A model generated the notes under the pieces. The model searched no databases. It saw only the letters and a program-made list of their open reading frames with translations, and was not told where the DNA came from. 64,000 nucleotides of DNA from Tetracentron sinense. Its lineage: Eukaryota; Streptophyta; Magnoliopsida; Trochodendrales; Trochodendraceae. A program made the position numbers and the translations under genes. Positions 33,246-44,999 of the stretch are shown piece after piece; positions within the stretch are counted from its first letter, which is position 1, and every line of letters starts with the position of its first letter. The DNA lies in contig CM026565.1 of assembly GCA_015143295.1 (NCBI GenBank), positions 25,304,052 to 25,368,051 on the forward strand, written 5' to 3'.

Positions 33246-35228
33246 TTGATGTCACAGTGAACTTGGAATTATCATAGTCAGCCAACCCAGAACTGCAAAT
33301 TTCTTCAGAGTGATCAATACCAACATGACTCCATCTCATTTACAAGATAAAAGATATATGTCCCAAAATTACACATTAGAAGTGGTGCACCTGCGTCGTT
33401 TCTACACTGCAGCAGGAAAAAAAAAAGACATTTCAGAGAAACTATAGATTATTAGAATGCTGCAAGGCACTATGTACGTGTTACTATATCTGTTGGCAAA
33501 TCCATATATTTGGATCGGTAAATCTCTCCATGAACAAGAACATGGAAGTTAAGGTGCAGTAAACCAGCAAAAGAATAAATACCATGAGTATACATTGCTG
33601 TTTATGTAAGACGGACTGCAGATGCTTTAACAAAATCAGACCACTTCCATACTCCTATTAGAGAGGACAAGGCTTGCTCATGAAGAGTTTAACAGAACGA
33701 ATGGCCCATCGAAGAAGCATGTGCAGAGGATCATAAAAACTGATGCATGCAAATCCTTTAAATGCTGGCCTCACATTCATAAAAATATGGAGTCATTCAT
33801 GGCAATGCACGTTAAAACGTGAAATGATATGATATCTTGTGTAATGGACTGTAGTCTGTAGATCCATCCGGCCTGAATGAGAAGAAAAGCTTAGTGGGGA
33901 GTCAATACTTAAGAGAATTCAAACCTGTGTGAAGAGAAGGATTAGCTATGCCGACACGACAAGGGTGTTTGGTTTCAATGGTAATTCTATTTAGAACTTG
34001 CTGAATATGTCCTAAATTTCAGTCCTTGTTTGCACCATAAGTTTGATTTACTAACTGCCCATAGCTAGGAGATTATGCTTTCAAACAAAGGAACAAAAGT
34101 TAATCTCTCTCTCTCTCTCTCTCTACATAAGTTTTCTTCCATCCCTTTAGGAAGACAATCCAACAACCCAAAGAAGCCTGGTCTTGAATTTCTCTCAGTT
34201 TGCTTCTACAACCAAGTCCCACAAAATTGTTGCTATACAATTTAGTTTCAGTAGGTAATATGAACCAGTTCACTTACGTGTCATAGGAAAAAAACGAAAA
34301 CAAAAACAATGAGCCTAACAGCCACATAGTCAATAATGCTGAAACAGGATTCATAATCTGAAATATCAGAAAAATAAATAAAAATAATAAAAGGAATCCA
34401 AAACTCTGAACGTATCTTCAAACTGCACAGAGAGAGGACTGAGGATTTTTATAATCACAAATTGCCACTTACCAAAACTAACATTATAGAGAAAATCAAG
34501 TGCATGAGTGTTAAAACAATAGTGATAGATAGATGCCTCAGCAACTGAATGGTCGAGATAGATATATATCCACTACTTCGATCATGTTCCAAAATAAAGA
34601 AAAGGAAACAATTCAGTTCTTTTACACTCATGCAGATCAATCCTGGTCTGGGAGTGATGCAAAATCAGATATATCAGCATGCAAAAACAGAACATGAGCT
34701 TTGCATATATTTATTTTTAAGAATGGGAAAAAAAAAAGAAGAGAAAAAACAAAGAAGCTCATGCACTTATGTCTATGTTTCATACTGCATATGTGAAGAG
34801 AACAAATCATCGCTCAGGCCCATCGAAACACTTTGTTTTGCTTTCTCTATGTCTCATTCACAATTTACATGGAAAACATGTTGAGACACTTAATCAACAA
34901 AAATAACTCTAATAAACAAATGTAGCGCAATTCAAACGTCAAATTTCTTCGTTTGTTTTGGATTTTTTAAATTTTTGAAAGATCTCAACAATAGAATAGA
35001 TAAAAATAAATAAATAAACAGATAAGGTAAAAAGTAAAAGCGCACACAAAATCCAAGCCTGTCAAGCGTCTTCGTAAACAAACATTAAACTTTTATTTAA
35101 TTATTTCCTCTAATCGTGTAAGGAGTTAAGAATTATAATTTTAAAATTTTACATTTTCAATCAAACAAACCATTATACAAAAAATCAATCATTGTGAAGA
35201 GAAATGGCACACTCAACAACTAAGAAAC
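33246..35228. other. No gene seen; microsatellite
   Basis: Intergenic DNA, AT-rich. A (TC)n run stands at about 34104-34122. Open frames are short and not protein-like. The region could hold distal 3' sequence of the receptor kinase gene, but no exon signal is visible. Confidence 0.35.
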
Positions 35229-35391
35229 TGTGTAGATCACAGATATGAAGAAGGAAAAGGGTACAATCCTCGAAATTATCTTGGATATTGTGAAGATTCA
35301 TAACATGTCTGTGTAGATCACAGATATGAAGAAGGAAAAGGGTACAATCCTCGAAAATTCTCTTGGATATTGTGAAGATTCATAACATGTC
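35229..35391. repeat. 81-bp tandem duplication
   Basis: TGTGTAGATCACAGATATGA through ATTCATAACATG is present twice in direct contact (35229-35309 and 35310-35391) with only a couple of differences, so the duplication is recent. Confidence 0.9.
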
Positions 35392-35477
35392 CCTGAGGAT
35401 CCATTCCATGAGTGGCCATATTAGGCTCCGGTGGAGAAGGAATTGAAATTGGGAAAGAACTCTAGGTTTTTTTTTTT

Positions 35478-35504
35478 GGAGGGGGAGGGGGGGGGGGGGG
35501 GGGG
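35478..35504 (+). repeat. G-rich homopolymer tract
   Basis: GGAGGGGGA is followed by 18 consecutive G, directly after a run of T. It is G-quadruplex capable in principle, but also a place where sequencing length is unreliable. The neighbouring 35505-36056 shows no gene; it is the 3' flank of the receptor kinase. Confidence 0.7.
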
Positions 35505-36056
35505 TCTGTCAATGTTAAGGTAACTCGATGGATTATTTTCTGGGGCGGTGAGAATGGAGGAGGTGAGGAGAAAAGAAAGTGGGATGAGGAGATGAAACAT
35601 GTAATATGGTTTCAATACAAACTATATTTATGACTCAGATAAAACACACTCCATAACTACTAACATAAGCTTTCAGAACCAAAGAAGAAATAAAAACTCA
35701 AAGCCCATCCCTTCACTGAAATTAGAAATCTAGACTAAATTTGTTTAGAGTGTCAGATGGTCATAGCAAGAAAGAAGAAACTAAATGAAGAACAAGAGAA
35801 GTGAGCTAAAATGTAGATTGGAAGATTGAATGTCTTCAAGGTTCAAATTTCATATGTTTATTGTCGAATTTAAGCTTTTAAGACTACCAACAATGAAAAA
35901 AGAGAGGAAGAAATACATCCAAATTGAGAACAGAAGCTCAGGCTACTGTACATTTCCTCCCATGGCAGCATAGAAAGAACTCATGACAGGAAAAGAAAAA
36001 GAGAACATACAACAAAGAAACCCAATTCGCGAATTTCTTTTTCTTTTCTCTGTTCT

Positions 36057-38621
36057 TTACTGATGAACAATGGGTTCAATGTCTTTAAGGAGCCCAACTA
36101 TCTGATGCATACTCGGTCTCTTTAAAGGTAGGTCAGCTGTACACAGATATCCGATCCTCAAGGCCTCCTCGATTTGGGACTCCAGACCTGTTCCTCGGAT
36201 TTTTGGATCAATTGCCATCGACCCCTGGTTCTTCTTCAGCAGTGCTCTCACCCAATTCACCAAATTCGACTCTTTCTCCACTGGATAATCGTCTCCTACT
36301 GGTTTTTTCCCTGTAATTAGCTCAAATAGAACAACCCCAAATCCATAAACATCGGACTTAGGTGATGGTGAACCAGCTTCTGGCTGAGAGAACTCCGGAG
36401 GCAAATACCCCACGGACCCACAAGATACCTCGTCCTCTAAACCATTTCCAAAAATCTTAGTCAGTCCAAAGTCAGATAGTCTTGGCTCTAAATTAGAATC
36501 AAGATAAACACTACTAGCCTTGACATCTATGTGAATAATAGGAGGGGAGCAACCATGGTGAAGGAAGGCCAGTGCTCGGGCCGTGCCAAGCGCAATTTTA
36601 TGTCTAAATTGCCAAGTTGTTAGTAACCCCTCAGACCCAACATTTTGAATCCCATTATTATCATCTTCCCATGTATCTGTACTCCAATCCTCTGTTGTTT
36701 GGATCCCAAGAGGAAGATCATGAAGCAAATTCTGCAAGTTCCCGTTCTCCATGTAATCGTAGATGACAATCCTTTGATCCCCAGCTAAGCAATATCCAGT
36801 CAATGCAACGAGATTAGGGTGTTTGATGCGACCAAGATATTCAAGCTCCCTTGCAGCTTCTTGGTCTGTCATGGTAGATCCATGAACCAAAACCTTTACA
36901 GCTACATGGACCCCCCCTGGTAAGAATCCTCTATAAACTGGCCCAAATCTCCCTTCAGCCAACAGAGTACCCCTATCGAAATGTGAAGTTGCAGATAAGA
37001 GGTCTGCAAAGGTGAAATTCAGCAATGGTTTTTCAAAAATTACTACAGGAACTGAGGTTGCAAGTTTAACATCAGCGACCCAGGTGGTCGAATCCGTCTG
37101 AAACGAAAAGGGACCTGATATAGTTGGTTCTTCTTTGTATGAGAGTTGCTTAACTGCCCACCTTCTGGTTTTCCTTCTGCACCCAAAGGCTAGGCAGAGT
37201 AACCCCACCAGCAAACAGACAACTGAGAGAGTTATGGCCAGAGCAAGCTTGAGTCCATTATGTTTGTTTCTCTTTCTTCTAAAGAGATCCGGTTTTGCTG
37301 CAATTGGGCAGTTGTTTAATGACCCAACGAAAGCTGTCAGGAAGGTTTCTGGGGAGAACTTTGAAGTACAGAAGGTCAAGTTGTTGTAAGAGAAGTTGAA
37401 TTTCTCCATCTGGGGTAGTTTTTCTAGAAGAGATGGCAGAATTTCTCCTGTTAAATTGTTTAGCGAAACATCTAGAACTTGGAGATTGTTGATACCCAGA
37501 TAGGGGATTCGGCCAGTGAGATGGTTCTCAGAAAGATCTAGTGTACTTAAGCTACCCAATTGTTTGATTTCAGGGGGAATGGATCCCATGAGACTAGTTT
37601 CAGACAGGTTGAGATATTCCAGATTTGAGAGATTTGCAATGGGAGGGAATTCCTGTCTAGAAAATCTATTGCGAGCGAGATTAAGGTGTTTGAGATTCAG
37701 GGCTTGGTTCAAATCATGGAAGAATTCTCCACTGAGTTCATTCGCAGATAGGTCAAGGAAAACCAAATGAGACCAGTTGAAGCTAGAATTAAATTTTACC
37801 TGAGAAATGTGACCTTGGAACTGGTTCCTGCTCAGGTCCATAACCTCCAGTGGCTCCTGAAATACACCCATTACAGAACCCTGAAACAGATTCCCTGAAA
37901 TATTAAGATGAGTGATAGATTTCAGACCCGAGAAATCCGATGACCTGCCTCGAATCTCATTCACTGCAAGGTTGAAGGTTCTGAGATTTGGAAATGCAGC
38001 ACCAAAACCAGCTGGAACAACCCCATTAAGCCGATTGGATGAAAGGTTAATTGAAACCAAAGCTTGGCATTTCAGAATCCCTGATGGGATACTCCCTTCG
38101 AAAGCATTTTGATCAAGTTTTAGAACTTGAAGGCTTGAAAGAGAGCTGATAGCTTCAGGAATCTCACCAGAGAAGTTGTTGCATGAAAGGTCCAGTTTTT
38201 CCAGCACACCGAAATTGCCGATGTTGCTCGAAAGGAACCCATATAAATGGTTACAAGAAAGGTTCAGAGTCTTGAGACTGCTTCCCAAACTCCAGAAATC
38301 CGAAGGCAAACCAGTGATTTTGTTATTGCTCAGATCCAAATTTAGAAGCTTGCTGAGTTTTCCAATGGTGGTATCTGGAATCACACCTGAGAGGCCAAGC
38401 CCAGAAGCCACTAACCCAATAACATTTTCTTGTTGGGCGTCACAAAACACTCCTTGCCATGAACAAACAGGAGCAGATGAGTTGAAAACATCTGAAGGAA
38501 TTACACCCATTTTCTGCAAGAAATCAGAGACAAAGAACCCATCTGTATTGGGTTCTTGAGAAACTAAAGGCCTAAAGAACAGTGTTAAAACCAGAATGGA
38601 AGCAAAGAAACCAATACCCAT
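36057..38621 (-). CDS. LRR receptor-like protein kinase, At2g24230-like
   Basis: A single uninterrupted 854-codon frame, matching the intronless coding region typical of this LRR-RLK type. Order: signal peptide 1-21, N-terminal LRR cap with CSWQGVFCD, about a dozen LRRs (residues 68-420), membrane helix 458-480, then an intracellular kinase about 548-850. Visible kinase elements are the glycine loop [11 protein letters not shown] (first glycine replaced by Glu, from memory normal in this subfamily), catalytic Lys576 (VAVKV), helix-C Glu, DFG at 717-719 and PPE. The catalytic loop reads HID (His697-Ile698-Asp699) instead of HRD. The codon is ATA, one base from AGA Arg. It acts at the plasma membrane; its ligand is unknown. 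Resemblance to Arabidopsis At2g24230 is strong in the kinase ([28 protein letters not shown]). Confidence 0.93.
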   Translation of the reverse strand: MGIGFFASILVLTLFFRPLVSQEPNTDGFFVSDFLQKMGVIPSDVFNSSAPVCSWQGVFCDAQQENVIGLVASGLGLSGVIPDTTIGKLSKLLNLDLSNNKITGLPSDFWSLGSSLKTLNLSCNHLYGFLSSNIGNFGVLEKLDLSCNNFSGEIPEAISSLSSLQVLKLDQNAFEGSIPSGILKCQALVSINLSSNRLNGVVPAGFGAAFPNLRTFNLAVNEIRGRSSDFSGLKSITHLNISGNLFQGSVMGVFQEPLEVMDLSRNQFQGHISQVKFNSSFNWSHLVFLDLSANELSGEFFHDLNQALNLKHLNLARNRFSRQEFPPIANLSNLEYLNLSETSLMGSIPPEIKQLGSLSTLDLSENHLTGRIPYLGINNLQVLDVSLNNLTGEILPSLLEKLPQMEKFNFSYNNLTFCTSKFSPETFLTAFVGSLNNCPIAAKPDLFRRKRNKHNGLKLALAITLSVVCLLVGLLCLAFGCRRKTRRWAVKQLSYKEEPTISGPFSFQTDSTTWVADVKLATSVPVVIFEKPLLNFTFADLLSATSHFDRGTLLAEGRFGPVYRGFLPGGVHVAVKVLVHGSTMTDQEAARELEYLGRIKHPNLVALTGYCLAGDQRIVIYDYMENGNLQNLLHDLPLGIQTTEDWSTDTWEDDNNGIQNVGSEGLLTTWQFRHKIALGTARALAFLHHGCSPPIIHIDVKASSVYLDSNLEPRLSDFGLTKIFGNGLEDEVSCGSVGYLPPEFSQPEAGSPSPKSDVYGFGVVLFELITGKKPVGDDYPVEKESNLVNWVRALLKKNQGSMAIDPKIRGTGLESQIEEALRIGYLCTADLPLKRPSMHQIVGLLKDIEPIVHQ

Positions 38622-38634
38622 TCAAGTAAATGGC

Positions 38635-39030
38635 CTGAAACTCAGCAGCAATAGAAGAAAAACTGAAACTAAACCCTCCCACCAACTCAGAACCCACTCA
38701 GGAATTCAAAACTACCGCCTCTCTGAAATAACTGGATTTCTGGTTATTTGAAACAGTACTTTTGGGGCTTCTGTATCTCCATTATGCCCAAAACCACCCC
38801 CACCACAAATTGGATAGTGGTTTTAGGTCTTCAAACAAAAAAAGATGTTTGGGGGGCTAAAACTTATCTCCAAGCAATTTGAGGTCATGCTGTATCTAGA
38901 AAAGCCAAATTCTGACTTTAAACAGACCTGTAACTTGAAAACCACTATTCAGGAAAAAATGGAACCGGGTTTTGGGGAATTTGTGAGAAGTAATTTTCTT
39001 TTGGGTTCTTATGGCAGAACGTGAACTCAC
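38635..39030 (-). other. Likely 5'-UTR intron of the receptor kinase gene
   Basis: On the minus strand, AGACAAG|GTGAGTTC (donor at 39030/39029) and GAGTTTCAG|GCCATTTAC (acceptor at 38636/38635) bracket 396 bp that end 13 bases before the ATG. Upstream leader sequence at about 39031-39270 is CT-rich with a (CT)n run (39180-39195), common in plant leaders. Inferred from sites only. Confidence 0.45.
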
Positions 39031-39636
39031 CTTGTCTTGCTTTGCAGGTCCATCAAAGCAAACAAAAACCACCCAACCGAAGTTCTTCTGTCTGTTTGAA
39101 AAACGTGAGAAACTTCACTTTTTATGTTTATTTTTGAACTATTTTTTCTTGATGAAAAACAAGGAGGTTTGCACAAACAGAGAGAGAGAGAGAGGAGGGG
39201 TATATTGGGAAGAAGGAGAGATGACAGCGGGGGGGTGGTCAGAACTTTACAAGTTTGGTTTTTGCCTTTCATAAAAAAAGAAGAATTGAAGGAAATCTTT
39301 TAGGTTGGTGAATTTATCAGAGCTGTTGGTAGAATTTAATGATTCTGTAGGAGTACAGATCATTTTTTTTCTGTGTGTGGAAGGTGTTTTTATTTCCTCC
39401 CCAAAAAAGATTAACAAAATTGGAATGGACTTTAAAGGAAAGATTGACAGAAAAAAAAAATATCCTCTTGCTAAAGTCAAATATAGTTAATACTGTATAT
39501 TTATGTATCAGAAGAAAAAGTACCCTTTGTCCCTAAAATATTTCATTTGTATCACCTTCAAAACTTCCCCTGTTTAAGGGTCTAATTAAATGAACACGAG
39601 GGTGTGTAGGAGTAAAGAGGACCTTGTGGTCTCGGG
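39031..39636. promoter_or_regulatory. Upstream region of the receptor kinase gene
   Basis: CT-rich leader-like DNA to about 39270, then AT-rich sequence. No unambiguous TATA box can be chosen, and no other gene is seen. Confidence 0.3.
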
Positions 39637-40028
39637 TAGGGATAGCAACGGGTCGGGTTTGGGCCGGGCGCCCCCAACCCTACAACCACTCTCAATGGAA
39701 AGACTCCAATCTCTTTCCTATCCCAAACCCAGGTCGGGGCGAGTTGGTTTCGATTTATCAAAAGCCTTTTTAACCTACCCCTTGTCTCGTCCCGACTAGT
39801 GATATTTCATATTATAAATAATATATTGATATAATTTTAAGATTAATTTAATGGTAAAATAGTACTTTCACATTATAAATAAGACGGCTTAAACTCATTT
39901 CCGACCTAAACCCGAGTCGGGTTTAACCTTCCATTACCAAACTCGTCTTACCCCATTTAAGAGCACCTTAAACCCACCCTAATAGGGGCAGGGCAGGTTA
40001 CCCGATTAATCCGGCCATTGCCATCACA
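39637..40028. mobile_element. hAT-like MITE, somewhat decayed
   Basis: Begins TAGGGATAGCAACGGGTCGG and ends CCGGCCATTGCCATCACA. The flanks GTCTCGGG and AGCTCGGG match at six of eight. The inner arms have CGGGTTTGGGCC / GGCAGGGCAGGTTACCCG composition in opposite orientation around an AT-rich core. Confidence 0.55.
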
Positions 40029-40258
40029 AGCTCGGGGCGTGTGTGTGTGTTTGGGTGGGGTGAATATAATGTGTTATTGTGTTTCACCAACAAAAAAATT
40101 GTTTAATTAAATGAACAGGATTTATATTAATGTTAGGGTAAAGTTAGCTCCACTTTATTTTTAAATTCTTCTTTCGAGAAAATGACATGTATTATTTATT
40201 TTTATGAAGAGAAAAATACAAGTGTTTGGTCATGGAAAATGTCTTTAAAAGAAAATCT
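40029..40258. other. No gene seen
   Basis: Short AT-rich spacer with a (GT)n run at about 40039-40052. Confidence 0.35.
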
Positions 40259-40436
40259 TAGGAAGCACGGATACTTTGAAAATGGAAACGTACCCATATC
40301 ATCGTACCTGTATCGCCGTATCGGATATGGAATAAATACAACACTCTAAGGTAAAATTTAACTGTTTTTCATAATTTCTGTCATATCGCCATACCCGTAT
40401 CGTATCGCCGTATCTAAGTATCGGTGTAGCTTCCTA
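40259..40436. mobile_element. Short MITE with TAGGAAGC ends
   Basis: Left TAGGAAGCACGGATACTT and right (reverse complement TAGGAAGCTACACCGATACTT-like) form inverted ends. CCGTATCG phrases repeat inside. No clear target duplication. Confidence 0.5.
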
Positions 40437-40509
40437 GGGATGAAGCATTACTCATGACAATTTATGGCGGTTTACAAAAAAAAAAAAAAAAAAGTACAAA
40501 ACTTCAATG

Positions 40510-41360
40510 ATTAGGGGTGTGCCCTAGCAAGAAGAAAGGTCTCTTTGGTCCATTTGAGATAATAGTACTTATTTATGGTAGAATAATTTTTTTTCTTTCC
40601 AAAAAAAATAATATATTTTTTGGTTGGGGGTGGTAAGTTGAATTTTGTTGACTTTCACCTATGGAAAATTTCACCATCCATTTCCTTTGAGGGTGAGTAC
40701 CTGAGTGAGGTGAGCCTCTTTGTATTTCTTATCAAATGTTAGGGAGATAGTGTATAATGGGGCCAATCTCACTGTAAGGTTTTTTAGAGTGCTGCATCAA
40801 CCATGTCAATTATTAATTACTTTCAAGCTTAATGGTGTACATTTCTAAGCAAGAAAGTAGGTTTGTTTGGTCATTTGAGATATATATTTGGAATTTTTTT
40901 TTTGTAAGGCATGTATCTCTACTCACATGAATTACCTATTCTAAATGAGTTGGTAATTATTATTTTTTTTATGAAGGCATGTTATCTCTACTCATGCTAA
41001 TTACCTACTCTAAATGAGAAATTTAGTTAGAATTAACCAATTGTAAAAATAATCGATTAAAGTAAAAATATGTATCGATTGATTAAAGTAAAGACATGTG
41101 TTGATTTTTAGTTGAGAATATGAAATGAAAGAGAGTAGGCGTAGCACGCTCTTTATTCATATACATTTGCCATGATAGTATATTGTTTTTTTTTGTTGAA
41201 TAGTTTTATTTTGTTGACTATTGGAAAGTTTCTCCATTACTATGAGTGAGACTGGGTCATGGGTGAGCCTCTAAGCATTTCTTATCTAATGTTATAGAGG
41301 TAGCCTAATGGGACCAAGCTTGGAGTTTCTTGAAGAACACTAGCATCAAATTTTATTGTT
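40510..41360 (+). repeat. Two diverged tandem copies of a 350-500 bp segment
   Basis: GCAAGAAGAAAGGTCTCTTT ... GGTGAGCCTCTTTGTATTTC ... GTGCTGCATCAACC (40520-40800) is followed by GCAAGAAAGTAGGTTTGTTT ... GGTGAGCCTCTAAGCATTTC ... ACACTAGCATCAA (40850-41350) in the same order. Non-coding, with different insertions in each copy. Confidence 0.6.
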
Positions 41361-41482
41361 TATTTTTTTTTTAAAGGCAGTGTCATTTGTTGGGCAATGA
41401 TAGCATCACTTTTTTTCAAACTCAATATTTATTTTATTTTATTTTTTTTACGAAGAAGACATGTATTATTGTCTTCCATTAA

Positions 41483-41634
41483 GGCTCCATTTGTTTCAAA
41501 GTAAAATAGGGGAAAACAAATGAATTTCACGGAAAATGTCAATTGTCATAAATAAATTATGTGCTAATGCCAAAAATGATATTTTTCATGAAATTCATTT
41601 GTTTTCCCCTATTTTACATCAAAACAAACAGAAT
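41483..41634. mobile_element. Short foldback MITE
   Basis: The left arm GGCTCCATTTGTTTCAAAGT with AAAATAGGGGAAAACAAATG and its inverted partner on the right pair for about 55-60 bp. Small non-autonomous element; superfamily unassigned. Confidence 0.7.
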
Positions 41635-41999
41635 GTACGAGAATGACACATTTCCACTAACTCTTTCCAATAAAAAAGAGAGTGAGTCTCCGAAGAAAGC
41701 GATGCTAAAATTATCCTATTTTGAAATATGACTTGTTAAAAAGTAATTTGACTTTACTTCAAATGAAACTATTAAGGATTAACACGATTGATACTAGCAC
41801 TAACCAAGGTTTTGAGGGCCTTAACTGACACTCTGAATCATCGATCTGGACTATTTACTCGGTGAAATACACCTCATTCATTATATGAACGGTCTTGATT
41901 AATGAGTTGGTAGGACCCACAACCCTTGTTTATGGTAGGCCCCTATCATATGTTTCATCCCTGGTGCTGCAACAAAAGGCCCAGCAACCCTCTGCGAGA
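41635..41999. other. No gene seen
   Basis: Intergenic DNA with no repeat ends or coding signal. Confidence 0.35.
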
Positions 42000-42205
42000 A
42001 TGACGTTCCTTGGACTTTTTTTTTTTGGTTTTTTTGTTGGAACGAGGGCATCCAGCCCTTTTAGAACACCTGACTAAGTCCCTCGGGTCGTGCAAATCCC
42101 CTTATACTGCACAACCGATTAAGCCAGTATAAATCCCAACAAGGGAAAGGGACCCGAACTCAAGACCTCTACTTCTTGAAGCGTGATCTTGGACCTAATA
42201 ACACG
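42000..42205 (-). mobile_element. SINE, minus orientation (probable)
   Basis: Read on the minus strand there is a box B-like GAGTTCGGGTCCC near 42150, then a body with CCCGAGGGACTTAGTCAGG, and a terminal A-rich run (T run on plus at about 42018-42040). The box A side is weak. Confidence 0.4.
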
Positions 42206-42996
42206 CCATGTTTGGATTAAAGTCTTTTTTCACAAAAGTCGCGGAAGAAGATAGGAGTTACAGGGTTTTTCCTGCAGTCCGTAGTTGCATAGTTGCAGCA
42301 TAGATGTGTAGTTGAATACTTGATGGGGGTATTATTACGGTTATATATATATATATATATATATAGCTTTGAATATGGTAAAGTGGGAGACATTGGTGCA
42401 CGCCAAGACCAAGAAGCACAGAAGAGAAGCCCTTTCATGATTCCCGTTCATTGAGATGGTGGAGTAACTATGCATCAACCGACATGTCTTTATTATCATC
42501 CCATCATCCTCGTCATAACATCTAGATGCCATCATCCTCATCATATGGGTAGCGGTGGAAATTCGGACCTGAACCGCCCACCCGGCCACATTTGTAGACA
42601 CCCCCATTACCCAGTAAATTCACTTATAAGAGAAGTGTTAGACGCAAATGTAAACATTTTTTCTATACACTCATCGGGTTTGCAACACCTGTCATTTGCA
42701 ACCCTTCAATAGTGTAAGAAGACAAATTTTTCAAAGAATGAAGTTCTGGTTTTAATCAATTTAAAAGAAAGATGATGGGAAAAAGTAACAATACATGTCA
42801 CTACTACAGTGAGAGTTTTAAAGTTTGTGTCCAGGCTAACATTTCCTACTCATAATTACATATCACCAACTGACGATCAAAAGTTCTTATAATACCGAAT
42901 ATAAATAATTTCGTTAGTAATTTAATATATGGGTTATGGTGTAATATATATGGGTTAGGGTGACGGGATAAGATTGAGGAATTGTTTAGGAAAATC
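42206..42996. other. No gene seen; (TA)n at 42342-42365
   Basis: AT-rich intergenic sequence with a TA dinucleotide run. Confidence 0.35.
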
Positions 42997-43147
42997 CTAG
43001 TTAGACCACAAAGGGTCAAGACCACACCGAGACCGTTCATGTGATGCACGGATCTTAAATTTTCAAAAATGAATTTAATGAAATTTTGAGATCCATGCAT
43101 CACTAGCACGGTCCCGGTGTGGTCTCAGCCCTTTACGGTCTTGCTAG
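42997..43147. mobile_element. Short foldback MITE
   Basis: CTAGTTAGACCACAAAGGG on the left pairs with CCCTTTACGGTCTTGCTAG on the right. Arms of about 65 bp continue through ACCACACCGAGACCGT and ATGCACGGATCT. The loop is about 15 bp. Confidence 0.75.
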
Positions 43148-43951
43148 CAAAGTCCAATTTTTAATTAGGTCATGTTTGGTTTGCCTTTTCAATTTGAGGA
43201 TCGAAGATGGGTCAAAGGTATGCTCAGTGGTCACAGATTGGAGCTCAATGTGGGTTGCATGTGGTTTGGAGTCCCGGGGAGGAATTAAGGCATAAATGGT
43301 CTAAACAACATGCATTTCAAATGAAATTAAATTATAAGAAGCCTAATATGGTTGATTCTATGTCCCGAATCTTCTTTATTAAAAAATGATTATAATCTTG
43401 TGAACACTATTAGATTCCTTATTTGAATGGGTTCGACCTCTGTGCCTCATCTGGTTGGATCCCATTTCAATGTATCACATAGTTTTAAATTTTTTTTTTT
43501 TAAATATCAAATATATGCATTTTAAATGAGTTTGCATAATCACATGACATGGCTCGAAGGGATTAGATGCACAAGGTCACAAACAAAATATATATGTAGA
43601 TGTGTGTGGAGTGATTCCGGTTGGCACCGCTTACTACAAGTTGGTGTATCCCATCTATTTTGGATCGAGACTAATGATCAATGAGAGCATCTGATTACCT
43701 TTGAACCACTACACCACACGTGGTGTGTGACAAATATTATATATACATGAAAAATGTTGGCCCAAGTCGCAAATTTCCAAGCTCTTACGGTTGTAGCGAC
43801 AAGTATAGTGTTGCTACTTTTACTTGTTACCTTAAGAACCGGTCAATTCTTTCTTTGAAAATTTTGGTTTTCGAACATGTTAGAGAGGTAACAATGACAC
43901 ATGTTGCACCCACCCGAGCATTTGAAAAAAAACTTGTACTGGAGCTAACAC
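43148..43951. other. No gene seen
   Basis: Intergenic. 43760-43950 has weak similarity to the dispersed repeat at 22590 and 31380. Confidence 0.3.
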
Positions 43952-44492
43952 TAGGGGTGTTATTGAGCCGAAACGAACCGAATAGTAGGATATTCAAGCT
44001 TCTTTATTAAGTAAATGAGCTCGAAAATCAAGCTTGAGATTGACTTGTTTATTAAATAAACGAGCTCGAGCTTTAACACACGAGCTCGAGCAGTTCGCGA
44101 GCAGCTTGATTCATTAGATATAACTATTTATTGTGTTTAAATTTTACTTTATATCCTCGTATAGGTTAACAAGTTCGTAATTTTATAAAGGATATTCTTA
44201 TTATGTAAAATCTATTATATATTATTAATCTTTACTTGTATATAATAAATATACTTAATTATAGAATCTAATTGAAGTATATTTAGATATTTTAGTAGGT
44301 TAATTATATACATATTCAAGCCAAGCTTTTAACGAGCCGAGTAAGAGTGTGTTCAAGCTTGGCTTGTTAACTAAACGAGCTCAAAAATCAAGATTGGGCT
44401 TGACTTGTTTACTAAATAAACGAACGAACTCAAGCTTTTAACTAGCCAAGCTCGAGTTATTCGCAAGCACCTTAGTTTAATAACCACCCCTA
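43952..44492. mobile_element. hAT-type MITE
   Basis: Starts TAGGGGTGTTATTGAGCCG and ends TAATAACCACCCCTA. The flanks GCTAACAC and GCTAGCAG match at six of eight bases. The interior has GAGCTCGAG-rich arms and an AT-rich core, as in the element at 27949. Confidence 0.65.
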
Positions 44493-44664
44493 GCTAGCAG
44501 TCTTCATTAATCCCTTTGAATTCAAATTGCATAGTGTCTCCGTTGTGCCAGTTGTTCCTTAACCCTAATTGGTCAGCATTAATCTCCTACGTACTCCCAA
44601 GTATACTCCCAAATATACTCTTAAATGCTAACCCTTTAATTTAAACAACTAAGTATCAAGACTA

Positions 44665-44830
44665 TTACCCACCAAGGCAGTTGACTAGCATCTCGGGTTT
44701 GCTCTATATGGTTGTGTGTTCAACTCTCACTTATCAACCGGTAATAGGACAGGGGTTGGAGGGGGGCATCATGACCTGGAGAGGCCGCCTGCAGTCGGAG
44801 AGGGGCAGTGCAAGGCGTGCCTGAACCCTG
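44665..44830 (+). mobile_element. tRNA-derived SINE (body)
   Basis: AAGGCAGTTGACTAGCATC resembles box A and GTGTGTTCAACTCTC box B of a tRNA-type promoter, about 30 bp apart. The same head is found in minus orientation at about 55300-55385. Confidence 0.5.
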
Positions 44831-44867
44831 TAGGGGGTGGCATGTTGCAAACAGAAGAATACCAGAA

Positions 44868-44939
44868 TGTCGGTAATTCGATTACCGACATACCTGAGCC
44901 TTTGAAAAAAGGGGTGTCGGTAATCTAATTACCGACACC
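44868..44939. repeat. Pair of related palindromes
   Basis: TGTCGGTAAT-TCG-ATTACCGACA (44868-44890) and GGTGTCGGTAAT-CTA-ATTACCGACACC (44913-44939) are both perfect stems with 3-base centres, 22 bases apart. Confidence 0.9.
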
Positions 44940-44999
44940 TACTGGTTTTTAACCACTGGGCCTTGGCCTAGGCGTGCATGCGTGTTAAGGGTTGGTATT

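Noticed and set aside
37135-38559. Several plus-strand open frames across the receptor kinase
   Set aside because: They lie opposite a conserved, full-length kinase coding frame and have no protein-family character.
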